From positions 1,550,001 through 1,614,000 of the forward strand of contig NC_018940.1 in assembly GCF_000304475.1 (NCBI RefSeq): 64,000 nucleotides of DNA. Direction: 5' to 3'. Position numbers and translations under genes: made by a program. This document shows positions 38,044-49,461 of the stretch, in pieces (within the stretch, counting starts at the first letter, position 1; each line of letters starts with the position of its first letter). The notes under the pieces are model-generated. The model saw only the letters and a program-made list of their open reading frames with translations. It was not told where the DNA came from and ran no database searches. Source of the DNA: Kazachstania africana CBS 2517. Its lineage: Eukaryota; Ascomycota; Saccharomycetes; Saccharomycetales; Saccharomycetaceae.

Positions 38044-40338
38044 ATGGCAAAGAGACACAAGCATTATCAAGGAGGTAGGAAAAAACGCTCTGGTGATGGA
38101 AATAAGAAAATATCACATAAGATGAAAAATCGCCGTCGCTCAAATCGTCCAACTGTCCAACAATCTCAGATTGACAACTGGCATAACTCCTCTGTGCCCA
38201 TGGGTGGGGCCGATTTTGGCTTTGATATTGATATGGAGGAGACTGATTGTTATAGGCCCAGCAGACCCACAATTTCGGCGGATGCTGTAGAGGATTATTA
38301 TTTTAAGAAGAAATTTGGAGATAAATCGATGAGACTTGGTGGATTGAGACCTGGTCATAGATTTGAGGATAGTGAAGAAAATTTGGCCGTAAATGGTGCT
38401 TCATTTAGGAAAAGACCTATGGTTTTCGTGAAATCCAAAGAATTATATGATCCTTCTCACGACTTGATCCTGAAGTTGGCAGAAAAGAACAAAATCTCCA
38501 ACTTTCCACCTCCTGAAGAATCATCTGAGCATATACAGAGTGCGTTGGAAGAAGAAGATGATGATAGTGACCAGGAAAAGTCCTTGTTAACAGTAAGCGT
38601 GGAGTCCGAAGAAGAATCAGAAGAGTCTATTCCTGTAACTGACTCTTATGCAGATGTGAAAGATGAGGATTTGTTTGTTGTTGATGAGGATGGTGATGTA
38701 GAAATAGATGAAGAATTCATTGAGATTGATGAGGAGACATCTATTAAGAGTCCTGAGAACTCTGCTGTGGAATTCAACCCATCTCTAGTTGTTGGCAAAG
38801 TAGAATTGAAACTGAAAGCTGACGAATCTAACTATAATAATGTTGTAATCGAAAGTCCAAATCATAGAGCACATCCATTCAGCTCTTATATTTCCAATGT
38901 AATGAAAAGTATGAATGACGATTCTGAATCCTATGATTCTTCCGACTATGATAAACAAAATATTCCTGACACTATTGCACCTTACGAAATCACTGAAGAT
39001 CAAGTTGACGATTCAAACATTGAGTCACCAGAAATGGAATATATGCAAAATTCACAATCTAGTAAACAAGATATCAAGCTGGCCAACAATATACAATCTT
39101 TCCACATATCTGAAGAAGTGTCCAATGCTGAGAGGGATCAAGATAATTTTAAAGATCAAGAAATCGCCATTGGTCTAAATAGTGAACGTGCTGAACCAGA
39201 ATATGGTTTTCTTGATGAAGATTATGTTATTGATAACAGCGAGGTTGTAGTCACTAATATCAGGATGGGAGTCAATGAAAATTCGTATTATTTGAAGTGC
39301 TATAGATTGTACGGTGATCACAAGCCAAAATGGACTACTCAAGAAATGCTTACCGATTTTTTAATAAATGACTTAGGGTTGCCTGAAAATCGGGTTATAC
39401 CGTATCTTAACTTTGTTCGTGATTCATTGGTCCCAAAGGAAGAACCTCCTGAACCAACTTTCTCTGATATTCCATTTTCAGACACAAGCTCAGAAGAAGA
39501 AGACAATACTGATGGAGATGAAATACTGGATGACATGAGGGAAGGACTAGATGATCTTGTTTCATATGCACTAAAGTATAGTGGTGGCAGAAATCAAGAG
39601 TATGAGACAAAATCAATGAATCTTACTGGAAAAGGCAAAAAGAAGAAATTATTGATAGATGAGTCACTAGGATTAGGTGATGAAACTATAGCAACTCTCC
39701 AAAGCAAACTGTCTCATAGATTGGGAAACAAAGCCAACAAAAGGAGGACAAAGGAGGACTTTATTGACGAAGAAAACAGAAATTCCAACGATCTTTTCAA
39801 GAAGTATCCACTTGGCCTTCACGTGCATAATATAAAGGATGAATTCGAAGCATTTATTATGGGAACCAGAGACAGATTGATTTTTCCGCCATTAGACCCG
39901 CATGGAAATAAGACGGTAACTAAATTTAGCAAGTATTATAATATGAAAAGCTCTAAAGCTGGAAAGGCTAACCATACACATATTGTCATTGATAAAGTCA
40001 AAAAGACCAAGACAAAAACTCCAAATTACAATCTAATTTATCAGTTGCTCAAACAGCGTCCTGTTTTTATGAGAATTGATGTCCAGAAAATCAGAGAAGA
40101 GTTCGTTCGTACAGAGAGGGTGGCCGTGAAAAGTAGGTATCATGTCAAAGAAGGTGAGGTAGTTGGTGAGAATGCACCAGAAATTGGACAAGACAATATT
40201 GGGAGAAGAATGCTCGAAAAACTCGGCTGGAATAGTGGTGAAGGTCTTGGAGCTCACGGTAATAAAGGTATTAGTGAACCTGTATTTGCTCGTGTCAAGA
40301 AAAACAAATCAGGTCTGCGACATGCAAAAGATCATTAG
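38044..40338 (+). CDS. SQS1: Sqs1/Pfa1, G-patch activator of the DEAH helicase Prp43
   Basis: Sqs1 binds and stimulates Prp43 during late 40S assembly and in splicing. The 764-residue product (S. cerevisiae 767) has a basic N terminus (AKRHKHYQGGRKKRSG) and acidic stretches (about 160-240 and 475-500). An R3H-like domain at about 597-660 has DRLIFPPLDPHGNKTVTKF. The C-terminal G-patch, from about 715, has IGRRMLEKLGWNSGEGLGA. It matches YNL224C in position and size. Confidence 0.96.
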   Translation: MAKRHKHYQGGRKKRSGDGNKKISHKMKNRRRSNRPTVQQSQIDNWHNSSVPMGGADFGFDIDMEETDCYRPSRPTISADAVEDYYFKKKFGDKSMRLGGLRPGHRFEDSEENLAVNGASFRKRPMVFVKSKELYDPSHDLILKLAEKNKISNFPPPEESSEHIQSALEEEDDDSDQEKSLLTVSVESEEESEESIPVTDSYADVKDEDLFVVDEDGDVEIDEEFIEIDEETSIKSPENSAVEFNPSLVVGKVELKLKADESNYNNVVIESPNHRAHPFSSYISNVMKSMNDDSESYDSSDYDKQNIPDTIAPYEITEDQVDDSNIESPEMEYMQNSQSSKQDIKLANNIQSFHISEEVSNAERDQDNFKDQEIAIGLNSERAEPEYGFLDEDYVIDNSEVVVTNIRMGVNENSYYLKCYRLYGDHKPKWTTQEMLTDFLINDLGLPENRVIPYLNFVRDSLVPKEEPPEPTFSDIPFSDTSSEEEDNTDGDEILDDMREGLDDLVSYALKYSGGRNQEYETKSMNLTGKGKKKKLLIDESLGLGDETIATLQSKLSHRLGNKANKRRTKEDFIDEENRNSNDLFKKYPLGLHVHNIKDEFEAFIMGTRDRLIFPPLDPHGNKTVTKFSKYYNMKSSKAGKANHTHIVIDKVKKTKTKTPNYNLIYQLLKQRPVFMRIDVQKIREEFVRTERVAVKSRYHVKEGEVVGENAPEIGQDNIGRRMLEKLGWNSGEGLGAHGNKGISEPVFARVKKNKSGLRHAKDH

Positions 40339-40473
40339 AGACCCAACAAGTATATATATAATGATTTATCCCATCATAATTACCATGTTCATGCCTGGTT
40401 TCATACATTATATAGACAATATTAGTATATATCCTTGTAGTGATCAAAAGTAGTGTTTAGTAAATATACGCGG

Positions 40474-40480
40474 CGCGAAA
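40474..40480 (+). promoter_or_regulatory. SCB-type element upstream of CNM67
   Basis: CGCGAAA matches the SBF-binding SCB core CRCGAAA. It lies about 85 bp before the CNM67 ATG within a locally GC-rich patch (ACGCGGCGCGAAAC). G1/S control would suit a spindle-pole-body gene; this is inference. Confidence 0.4.
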
Positions 40481-40562
40481 CTTTATGAGTTTTAGTGTCA
40501 TTTGAAGTCAAGCCAGAATCAAATAGTACAAGAAACAAGAAAGCTATAAACAAAGTTTTTAA

Positions 40563-42155
40563 ATGAACCCAATTACCAGGGAGGAGGCTTTACACTTAGC
40601 CAAAGAACTCGATCTGTCGAGCGGTATACCTGGCGCTACAAAGCCCTTCGAAGATGAGAATTCTATGGAAGAAAACAAAGATATGTATCCATATGGCTCA
40701 GAAATAATGGATTATACGCCATCTAAGGGGATTTCCTCAATGAATACACGAACACAGCAACCTGTAGGGCTCGATCACTCTACTCCAGCAGTTGAATCTA
40801 ATAACAGTAACAATATTCAAAACAATAGTGTTAACATGTCAGATATTCAAATAGATGCATTACAAAGAAGATTGCAGGAACTGGAGCTAGATATTTCTGA
40901 AAGAGATAAACACATTCAAGCCCTAGAAAGGGATAAGGAGAAACAAAATTCGGAAATAATTGAATTGCAAAGCAAATTCAAAGAGGTCAAAGATGGTTTT
41001 GTGTCAAAAGAGCAATTACACGAATTGCAGAATTCCTATGACAGTGAAAAGGCATGTAAAAATACTTTGAATGAGAGGATCATCGTTCTAACTGCTCAAC
41101 TGGATAGCTATAAAGATGAACTAACAGATTACAAAACTTCTTACAATAATTTAAAAGAACTTAATGAAAGCACCAAAAATAAACATGAATCATTTGCGAG
41201 TTATATCAAAAACCTCACATTATTTGGCATTAACATAGGACATGCTATCACATTGTCATACAGGGATAACATAAATGAGTTTACTCTGGATACCACATTT
41301 AAAATGAGTAATCCAAACATTACAAAGTTTTTCAAGAAAGATGACGAAATAAGCTTAAAAAATTCAGAGATGCTAAGTTCCATTATGTCCCATGACAGTG
41401 AGATATTGGACAAGTTAGCCAAGTTGGAAGTTGCCCTTGATGAGACAAAGGGAGAACAAAAGAAAATAGACGAATCTAAGGATGAAATAATAAAGAAAAT
41501 TGAATATAATAGTCAGGAAATTCTACGAAAGTTGGAAAAATGTGATCAAACTGAAGACTTTCAACTCAAGTTAGTTGAAATACAGGAAAATATATCTGCT
41601 CTTTTGAAGGGCAATCAGGACAAGATTTTGATATCGTTAAAGGACATTCAAAAAGTGAATGAGTCTTTTGGATCCCAAATATCAGAGTTGAAGAAAGAAC
41701 TTAAGAAAGAGAAGGACAAGCACACAGAACTAACAGAAAAACTCAACAAGTTGAGGGGGGATTCTTCGGAATTACTAACATTCAAAGATTTCAAGAATTC
41801 AGATATTGATAAGAGGCTTTATCAGGCCTTACAGGTTGATAAAGTGGAACAACTTGATTTGGTACAACTACAGAACAAAATGAAAAAAGTTATAGTTGAT
41901 ATGCAAACTCCACTGGATAAATTAGACGCAAAATTACCTCTGGCAAACTTACTGATCAAAAGCGAACTAGTCATAACGTTGGATTTCATTAACAGGTTAT
42001 ATCAAACAATGTATAACGAGGGATTGGACTTCAATCATTATACGGAAGAAGCGTATTTGCAATATAGAAAGAGTAACTACTTAGATCCATGGCAACATCC
42101 AATTAGACCGATTATTGATCACTTGTATAATGATATTATTGACAGATTACATTGA
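40563..42155 (+). CDS. CNM67: Spindle pole body outer-plaque protein Cnm67
   Basis: Cnm67 is the coiled-coil spacer linking the central plaque (Spc42) to the outer plaque (Nud1, Spc72) of the spindle pole body. The 530-residue product (S. cerevisiae 581) has a disordered N terminus. Extended heptad-like coiled coil runs from about residue 90 to 400 (LQELELDISERDKHIQALER and similar). A compact C-terminal targeting domain ends PWQHPIRPIIDHLYNDIIDR. ADY3 is the sporulation-specific ohnologue on the sister track; length and neighbours favour CNM67. Confidence 0.92.
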   Translation: MNPITREEALHLAKELDLSSGIPGATKPFEDENSMEENKDMYPYGSEIMDYTPSKGISSMNTRTQQPVGLDHSTPAVESNNSNNIQNNSVNMSDIQIDALQRRLQELELDISERDKHIQALERDKEKQNSEIIELQSKFKEVKDGFVSKEQLHELQNSYDSEKACKNTLNERIIVLTAQLDSYKDELTDYKTSYNNLKELNESTKNKHESFASYIKNLTLFGINIGHAITLSYRDNINEFTLDTTFKMSNPNITKFFKKDDEISLKNSEMLSSIMSHDSEILDKLAKLEVALDETKGEQKKIDESKDEIIKKIEYNSQEILRKLEKCDQTEDFQLKLVEIQENISALLKGNQDKILISLKDIQKVNESFGSQISELKKELKKEKDKHTELTEKLNKLRGDSSELLTFKDFKNSDIDKRLYQALQVDKVEQLDLVQLQNKMKKVIVDMQTPLDKLDAKLPLANLLIKSELVITLDFINRLYQTMYNEGLDFNHYTEEAYLQYRKSNYLDPWQHPIRPIIDHLYNDIIDRLH

Positions 42156-42158
42156 GAG

Positions 42159-42175
42159 CTCATCGCAAAATTTTC
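42159..42175. promoter_or_regulatory. PAC plus RRPE-like pair upstream of JJJ1
   Basis: CTCATCGC (42159-42166), the reverse complement of PAC, abuts AAAATTTTC (42167-42175), an RRPE-like core. They start 4 bp after the CNM67 stop codon and about 120 bp before the JJJ1 ATG. Confidence 0.65.
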
Positions 42176-42292
42176 TTGTATCATGGCATTTGAAAAAAAA
42201 AATTGCAATATCAGGTATATACTTCAATTAAATCTATAATTATTTAAAAGTTCGACTTTGATATCTGCTATCAAAGCGTTGTTGATGAAGCT

Positions 42293-43948
42293 ATGAAGAC
42301 ATGTTATTATGAGTTGCTAGGTGTTGATTCACATGCCTCAGATTTGGAACTGAAGAAGGCATATAGAAAAAAGGCTTTACAATATCATCCAGATAAAAAT
42401 CCTACCAAGGTCGAGGAAGCTACCGAGATCTTTGCCACTATAAGAACAGCTTATGAGGTTCTTTCTGATCCTCAGGAGAGAGCGTGGTATGATTCTCATA
42501 AAGAGCAGATTTTGAACGATATTCCTCTGAATGAGTATGAAGATGAAAAGTATAATGTTGACTCTACAGTAACAGGTGTTACCACGGATGAATTATTAAT
42601 GTTTTTCAATGGCTCATTGTACACAAAATTAGACAATTCGCCAGGAGGCCTGTACCAAATCGCTGGGAAGATATTTGCTAAATTAGCTAGCGATGAGGTT
42701 TTAAATGGTAGGAAATTAAATGTAAATAGTAAATTTTGCAAGTATAAGGATTACGATTATGAAAATGAGATAAACACAATTGGATATATCAAGGCATTTG
42801 ATAATTTTATGGTAAATGAAAGAGAGTCATTATTTCCGGGTTTTGGATATTCAAGTACAGATTATGAATATTTGAAAACTTTCTATAAGAAATGGTCTGC
42901 TTTCAGTACCCTAAAAAGTTTTAGTTGGAAGGATGAGTACATGTACTCCAAGACTTCTGATAGAAGAACAAAAAGAGAAATTAATAAGAGAAATGAAAAA
43001 GCAAGACAGGCAGCAAGAAACGAATATAATAAAACAGTTAAAAGATTTGTGACATTTATGAAAAAGATGGATAAAAGAATGAAGGATGGACTCAAAAAAG
43101 CAGAGGAGGAAAGAAAATTAAAAGAGGAGAAAAAGCAAGAAGAGTTGAGGGCTAAGAGGAGAGGTCATACTTTGGGATCTGTGTCTAATAGTGACGGATT
43201 TCAACCACAAACATGGCAGGTTGTCGATGAAACCACTTGGTCTGGATTAGAAAAAAGATATGAGGCATTAGATGAAGATGATTCTCTAATTAGTAAACAA
43301 CCTAAATACGATGAAAATGGAGTCGAAGTGGTATTAATCTATGAATGTTTTATTTGTGATAAAACGTTCAAGTCAGAAAAGCAACTGAATAATCACATGG
43401 AGACCAAAATGCATAAGAAAAATATTCACGAAATTCAAAAAGAGATGAAGAACGACCATATGGCCTTGGGACTAGATAATCTCTCTGATATAGATGAGTT
43501 TGATTCAGCTGATGATAATATTGACGAGGAAGATGGTAAAGAAATTGAAAAGTCGAATACAGAATCGACCTATAATCTACATTCTATCGACGTTGATATT
43601 GATATGGATAAAGTAAATGCAGAGTTGGCTGAGATTGAGAGACAATTGGCAGAGGCAGGTATGACTGATGAAGAAGAGAGTAGCGATGAAGACTTACATG
43701 CTCGTGAAGTTCCGCTATATGATGTTACTGAGCATGTCGTAGAACCAGAAAATAATGAGGACGAACAGGTGGAAGTTGAAATAATAGACGACAGTAATGA
43801 AAGTGAAGAGTCATTCATCGACGAGGATAAAGATGAACAAAGGCAAGAAGAACTAAATGAATTACTGGCAGCTTTACAAGGACATATATCAGACGATAGT
43901 GATTGGGACAATAAGAGCAATAAAAAAAAGCCAAGAATGCGAAGATAA
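42293..43948 (+). CDS. JJJ1: Jjj1, J-protein of 60S ribosome maturation (reading frame breaks before the second zinc finger)
   Basis: Jjj1 stimulates Ssa Hsp70 ATPase on cytoplasmic pre-60S particles and, with Rei1, releases Arx1. The J domain is at about 1-70 with HPD at 32-34 (YHPDKNP). A charged middle follows, then a C2H2 zinc finger from about residue 350 ([20 protein letters not shown]). Acidic segments end at a stop at 43946-43948, giving 551 residues against about 590 in S. cerevisiae. The second family zinc finger is missing from this frame but is encoded immediately downstream in the -1 frame after an A8 run (43922-43929). Sequencing error, real indel or frameshifting are all possible. 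Confidence 0.93.
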   Translation: MKTCYYELLGVDSHASDLELKKAYRKKALQYHPDKNPTKVEEATEIFATIRTAYEVLSDPQERAWYDSHKEQILNDIPLNEYEDEKYNVDSTVTGVTTDELLMFFNGSLYTKLDNSPGGLYQIAGKIFAKLASDEVLNGRKLNVNSKFCKYKDYDYENEINTIGYIKAFDNFMVNERESLFPGFGYSSTDYEYLKTFYKKWSAFSTLKSFSWKDEYMYSKTSDRRTKREINKRNEKARQAARNEYNKTVKRFVTFMKKMDKRMKDGLKKAEEERKLKEEKKQEELRAKRRGHTLGSVSNSDGFQPQTWQVVDETTWSGLEKRYEALDEDDSLISKQPKYDENGVEVVLIYECFICDKTFKSEKQLNNHMETKMHKKNIHEIQKEMKNDHMALGLDNLSDIDEFDSADDNIDEEDGKEIEKSNTESTYNLHSIDVDIDMDKVNAELAEIERQLAEAGMTDEEESSDEDLHAREVPLYDVTEHVVEPENNEDEQVEVEIIDDSNESEESFIDEDKDEQRQEELNELLAALQGHISDDSDWDNKSNKKKPRMRR

Positions 43949-44187
43949 GGAGTAAGAAAAATAATACCAGTAGTAGCAGTAATATTCCAACCCCAAGGGC
44001 AACCCCAACACCTTCACTTGATGGAAATTACAAGACGGAATTTCCCATAATGACTGAGAAATGCAGTACATGTGGAGAAACATTTAGTAGCCGCAACAAG
44101 CTATTCGAACATGTTAAGAACAAAGGCCATGCCTCTCCATTAACTAAGGTGCAAAAGTCGAAGAAATCATCCAGGAAAAGGAAATGA
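43930..44187 (+). other. JJJ1: JJJ1 C-terminal segment in the -1 frame (second zinc finger)
   Basis: From the codon overlapping the last base of the AAG at 43928-43930, the -1 frame runs open for 85 codons to a TGA at 44185-44187. It encodes a basic linker, then a C2H2 finger (KCSTCGETFSSRNKLFEHVK, then NKGH) and a Lys/Arg-rich end. That is the expected Jjj1 C terminus. Joined to the upstream frame, the total would be about 631 residues. The heptamer A AAA AAG at 43924-43930 is in the correct phase for a -1 slip. If not joined, an ATG at 44050 could at most give a short separate product. Confidence 0.85.
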
Positions 44188-44595
44188 TATGAACCTATAT
44201 CTCCTTTATAGAGAATATAAACTATGCATTAACATATTCCACATAAATCAATGGGATATTGTTCACAGTAGCCTCCTGGTACTAATGGCAAATATAGAAA
44301 CTCTTGTTTATATAGTAGCAATGAATGTAAAAAAAAAAAAAATAATTTTCAAAGCGACTTAGGAAATAGAGAAATCAAAATACGATCGATCTACATAGAT
44401 AACTATCAAAAAGTATCCATATATTCGGAACCGCAGCTTGTGTATTTGGAACCTACTTAGACGCATACTTCCTGGAGCAACCTACTCAATTTACGTAAGA
44501 CAGCTTTCAATAAATAAGGGAGCGGATTTGTCAAAAGGAATTTCTATTTGACCCAAAAAGGCACAATCTCAATAACAATCAAAAGAAAAAGAACT
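44188..44595. other. Intergenic: JJJ1 3' region and URE2 promoter
   Basis: Contains a 14-base A run (44329-44342) and GATA-type cores on both strands around 44396-44408 (AGATAACTATC). GATA factors control nitrogen genes, so these may matter for URE2, but such cores are frequent by chance. No other gene is seen. Confidence 0.45.
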
Positions 44596-45615
44596 ATGAA
44601 TGAAAACAACTTTGTTAACAACCCAGTGGGCCAAGTTTCCCAACTTTCCAATGCTTTACGCAATGTGAATATAAATAATAATAATGGGGGAATTCTCGAA
44701 AGTGATATAAATTTTGAACTATCTCAGCAACAAAATCCAAATAATCTCAATAGTAATAATGATAATGGTGACATAAATATAAATAGTAATAGCAACATAA
44801 ATGCACCACATCCAGAAATACTACACCAGGAACCAAAGAATGAATATTCAAGAATCACAAAATTTTTCCAGAACCAACCAATGCAAGGTTATACATTATT
44901 TTCCCACAGATCAGCACCAAATGGATTCAAGGTCTCCATAGTACTAAGTGAATTAAAGCTACCATACCAAACAATCTTCCTAGACTTTAATAAAGGCGAG
45001 CATAGGGCACCTGAATTTGTTGCCATGAATCCAAATGCTAGAGTGCCAGCTTTGATTGATCACAGTTTAGATAACTTCGCTCTTTGGGAATCAGGCGCCA
45101 TTTTATTGCATTTGGTAAATAAAAACTGGAGAGAGACTGGAACGCCAACCCTTTGGTCAGATGAATTGACCGAGCAATCACAAATCAACTCCTGGCTGTT
45201 CTTTCAAACTTCTGGACACGCACCAATGATTGGACAAGCTTTACATTTCAAGTACTTCCACAGTCAAAAGATCGAAAGTGCCCTTGAAAGGTACACGGAT
45301 GAAGTAAGAAGAGTTTATGGGGTTGTAGAAATGGCATTAGCTGAAAGGAGAGAAGCATTAGTTATGGAATTCGATACAGAAAATGCAGCTGCTTATTCCG
45401 CTGGTACTACGCCATTATCTCAAAGTAAATTTTTTGATTATCCAGTATGGCTAGTTGGGGATAAATTAACAGTTGCTGATTTATCCTTTGTTCCTTGGAA
45501 TAATGTAGTTGATAGAATTGGTATAAATATCAAGGCAGAGTTCCCTGAAGTTTATAAATGGACGAAACATATGATGAGAAGACCCGCTGTCATCAAAGCA
45601 TTCCGTGGCGAATAG
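44596..45615 (+). CDS. URE2: Ure2, nitrogen catabolite repression regulator (prion-type N terminus plus GST fold)
   Basis: Ure2 retains the GATA activator Gln3 in the cytoplasm in rich nitrogen and has glutathione peroxidase activity. The 339-residue product (S. cerevisiae 354) starts at the first ATG, 44596, preserving the N-terminal block VSQLSNALRNVNI. Residues 1-75 are Asn-rich and prion-like but shorter than in S. cerevisiae. The GST-like domain from about 98 is highly conserved (GYTLFSHRSAPNGFKVSIVL, VNPNARVPALIDH-type block, ending FRGE). The internal Met used in S. cerevisiae for a shorter Ure2 form has no counterpart; the next Met is residue 96, at the edge of the GST fold. Confidence 0.97.
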   Translation: MNENNFVNNPVGQVSQLSNALRNVNINNNNGGILESDINFELSQQQNPNNLNSNNDNGDININSNSNINAPHPEILHQEPKNEYSRITKFFQNQPMQGYTLFSHRSAPNGFKVSIVLSELKLPYQTIFLDFNKGEHRAPEFVAMNPNARVPALIDHSLDNFALWESGAILLHLVNKNWRETGTPTLWSDELTEQSQINSWLFFQTSGHAPMIGQALHFKYFHSQKIESALERYTDEVRRVYGVVEMALAERREALVMEFDTENAAAYSAGTTPLSQSKFFDYPVWLVGDKLTVADLSFVPWNNVVDRIGINIKAEFPEVYKWTKHMMRRPAVIKAFRGE

Positions 45616-46016
45616 TTAATCTGAAAACTATGGCTCACAAAGTTGACTAAAGTTTAATATGTACATGACTAGATTATATATTATTGTTATAATATTTAAA
45701 CTTTTCTCCTTCGGGACTAATAATGGCAAGACAAGAAACCCATATTGCTATTAGAGTGACTATACTCTAGAAGTAGGGTCCCAGATAGTTTATCTTACGG
45801 AAATTGTCACCATGCTAAGCCCATCACTATATTTTCTTCTACAGTTGTAACTTTCTTTCAGCCAAGACGGAAAATACGTATTATATGAAGCCAAGAAAAA
45901 AAAAAGACTTGAAAGCATTGAATGGCATGAGAAGAATATCAAAGTTTCTGCAAGATAGTGAGAGGCTGCTAAAAGCATTATTATGATCATACTGTTTGAA
46001 GTAAGAGTAATATATT
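45616..46016. other. Intergenic: URE2 3' region and ELA1 promoter
   Basis: AT-rich spacer between tandem genes. It includes an A8 run around 45896-45904. Short minus-strand frames here carry no recognisable sequence. Confidence 0.4.
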
Positions 46017-47024
46017 ATGAAGAGTTTGAAAGAAATATGTGAACTAGCGGTATTGCAAAATTCAAGGATGTTGGATGATATTAACAATGTTCCTATGTAT
46101 CTTATTTTACCACTTTTGTCAAAAATAAGGAATATGAAAGTGGAACAAGTGGTTAAGTTGGAAAGGAGTAATTTTGGTTTAATTTTTGAAAGTGATTTCA
46201 TTTGGTTACATTTACTCAGAGTGGAATTTCCTAATAATATTGATCACGGATTCATCTCTAATAATGACATAATAAGCAATTATTATACAAAGTTCTTCCA
46301 GACAGACTATCTATATGATCTAAACGAGTTTGAAAAAGAGTACATTGAAAGGTGTATTATCGAAAAATTGAAGAAGAATCCCCAAAAGAATAAGTACGAA
46401 TTACCGCCAAGGATGTTGTACTTCAAATATGAAAATGATACGAGGAAACGGGAGGAAAGAAGTGCTGAGAGGCTACGAATGAATGTGCAGGAAATTGCTA
46501 AAGAACGGGAGAAGAAGCAAACGGTTATCGTTGATGCACCATTTCTGTTGACGAACAAGAAGAGAGGCATGGGAATATGGGGGAATAATAGAAAGAGACT
46601 CTCTTCATATTTCCATAACAAGCAAAACATCAAGAGACAAGTATCAAGGGTAGCATTTGGTGGTTCTGCAGGCAGACCCATCAAAGAACCACCAAAATCT
46701 GAGTCCACACAACTACCAGCACCACTACCACCACCAGTTGAAATAATACGAACCCCACCGGACCATTTGCATACAACTAAGCCTGTCAGACCCATACTAA
46801 AACGCAAGAGACCTTCCAACTCGAACAACATCTTCTTGAATACTTCGACCATAACCACTGTAAGCCCTACAAAACGCAAACCCTCTTTATCCCCCAGCCC
46901 TAAAGCCCAACCGACCCAACCCTCATCTCGGCACAACGAACCCTCCCAGAACTGCCATAAACGGAAATCCCTGGAATCGTACCTAAAAGAGAAACAATTC
47001 CCTAAAACAGGAGACCCTGCATGA
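46017..47024 (+). CDS. ELA1: Elongin A homologue Ela1
   Basis: Ela1 pairs with Elc1 and Cul3 in a ubiquitin ligase that polyubiquitinates stalled RNA polymerase II. The 335-residue product (S. cerevisiae 379) opens with the elongin-C-binding BC-box-like segment and an F-box-like helix (LKEICELAVLQNSRMLDDIN, then VPMYLILPLLSKI). A conserved middle follows (RMLYFKYENDTRKREE). The C-terminal third is Pro/Ser/Lys-rich and disordered (PAPLPPPVEIIRTPP). Large antisense open frames over this gene are shadows. Position matches YNL230C. Confidence 0.92.
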   Translation: MKSLKEICELAVLQNSRMLDDINNVPMYLILPLLSKIRNMKVEQVVKLERSNFGLIFESDFIWLHLLRVEFPNNIDHGFISNNDIISNYYTKFFQTDYLYDLNEFEKEYIERCIIEKLKKNPQKNKYELPPRMLYFKYENDTRKREERSAERLRMNVQEIAKEREKKQTVIVDAPFLLTNKKRGMGIWGNNRKRLSSYFHNKQNIKRQVSRVAFGGSAGRPIKEPPKSESTQLPAPLPPPVEIIRTPPDHLHTTKPVRPILKRKRPSNSNNIFLNTSTITTVSPTKRKPSLSPSPKAQPTQPSSRHNEPSQNCHKRKSLESYLKEKQFPKTGDPA

Positions 47025-48493
<1,469 letters not shown>

Positions 48494-48645
48494 CCTGTAA
48501 AGATATAAAATGCATTATAAATATATAATTTTTTTTTTGGTTGTTTTTCTTCTGTAAAAGAAAATAGTGAATAAAATACACTAAGGAAATTGGTTACAAA
48601 AATCTTTTATCAATCAAATTTGTGTGCATATTACCTGAATGAATC

Positions 48646-49461
48646 TTAAAATGGCTTGGCACATTTGCGTTTCTCCATACTACCCGTACTTGGACATATC
48701 ATATTTTGCCAGTCAATGGCGTACATCAATCCACCAGCACCATTTTCTGCCTTCGCAAATATAACTCCTAAATCATTCCTTGCTGTAGTCAAATAATAAT
48801 TATTACCATCTCCTAATGATAATACTTGAGCTCTCACAATATCACCAGGTTTGAAACTCTCCAACATCTTCACTTTGTCTCTATCGGTAGATCTAACATC
48901 TTGTGACCTAATAATACCTCTAAATGTTTCCCCTAGATCTGATGACGCCTGTGATATGGAAAACGTTATACCACCAGAACCACCACCAACAGCAGTTTCT
49001 CCCAATCCGTTACTGCCTACACCCCCATCAACGGGTATATTCTTATTTTCGACTGCAACAATCTCCACATTTGCTCTCTGAAGCGTTATCCTAGTAATAC
49101 GACATAAAACTACATCTCCTTCCTTAGGAAGAATAATGTTGCCACTATTACTATACTTCGATAACAATTCCATATCACCAACACTAACTTTCATGAATTC
49201 CGTAATTCTGGTGCTGTCTTCCTCTTTGGCTTCTGTATTATCCGATTCTTTGGTACATGATTCTACATACAGATCACCAACTTTCGTACTTCTTATGACA
49301 TTACCTACCTCGTCATTATAGTATACTAATTTTGTACCCGTTCCCGCTATATATTTTCTCACTACTGGAACGTCTCTGTCCCCTTCACGTCTTGTCTCTA
49401 TCAAATCATGTTCAGGTAATAGTAACTGACCTGGAACAGCTTTCGTAGGGATATCTATCAT
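48646..49461 (-). CDS. CSL4: Csl4, RNA exosome cap subunit (S1 domain)
   Basis: Csl4 is one of three S1/KH cap proteins on the nine-subunit exosome ring that guides RNA to Rrp44. From the ATG at 49461 the product has 271 residues. An N-terminal Csl4 domain ([17 protein letters not shown]) is followed by an S1 domain ([20 protein letters not shown]) and the conserved [20 protein letters not shown] and EKRKCAKPF end. An in-frame ATG at 49539 would add 26 basic residues. However, a PAC-like CGATGAG at 49559-49565 and a poly-T tract sit directly in front of it, so transcription probably starts inside. S. cerevisiae Csl4 (292 residues) starts near the equivalent of 49461. Confidence 0.93.
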   Translation of the reverse strand: MIDIPTKAVPGQLLLPEHDLIETRREGDRDVPVVRKYIAGTGTKLVYYNDEVGNVIRSTKVGDLYVESCTKESDNTEAKEEDSTRITEFMKVSVGDMELLSKYSNSGNIILPKEGDVVLCRITRITLQRANVEIVAVENKNIPVDGGVGSNGLGETAVGGGSGGITFSISQASSDLGETFRGIIRSQDVRSTDRDKVKMLESFKPGDIVRAQVLSLGDGNNYYLTTARNDLGVIFAKAENGAGGLMYAIDWQNMICPSTGSMEKRKCAKPF

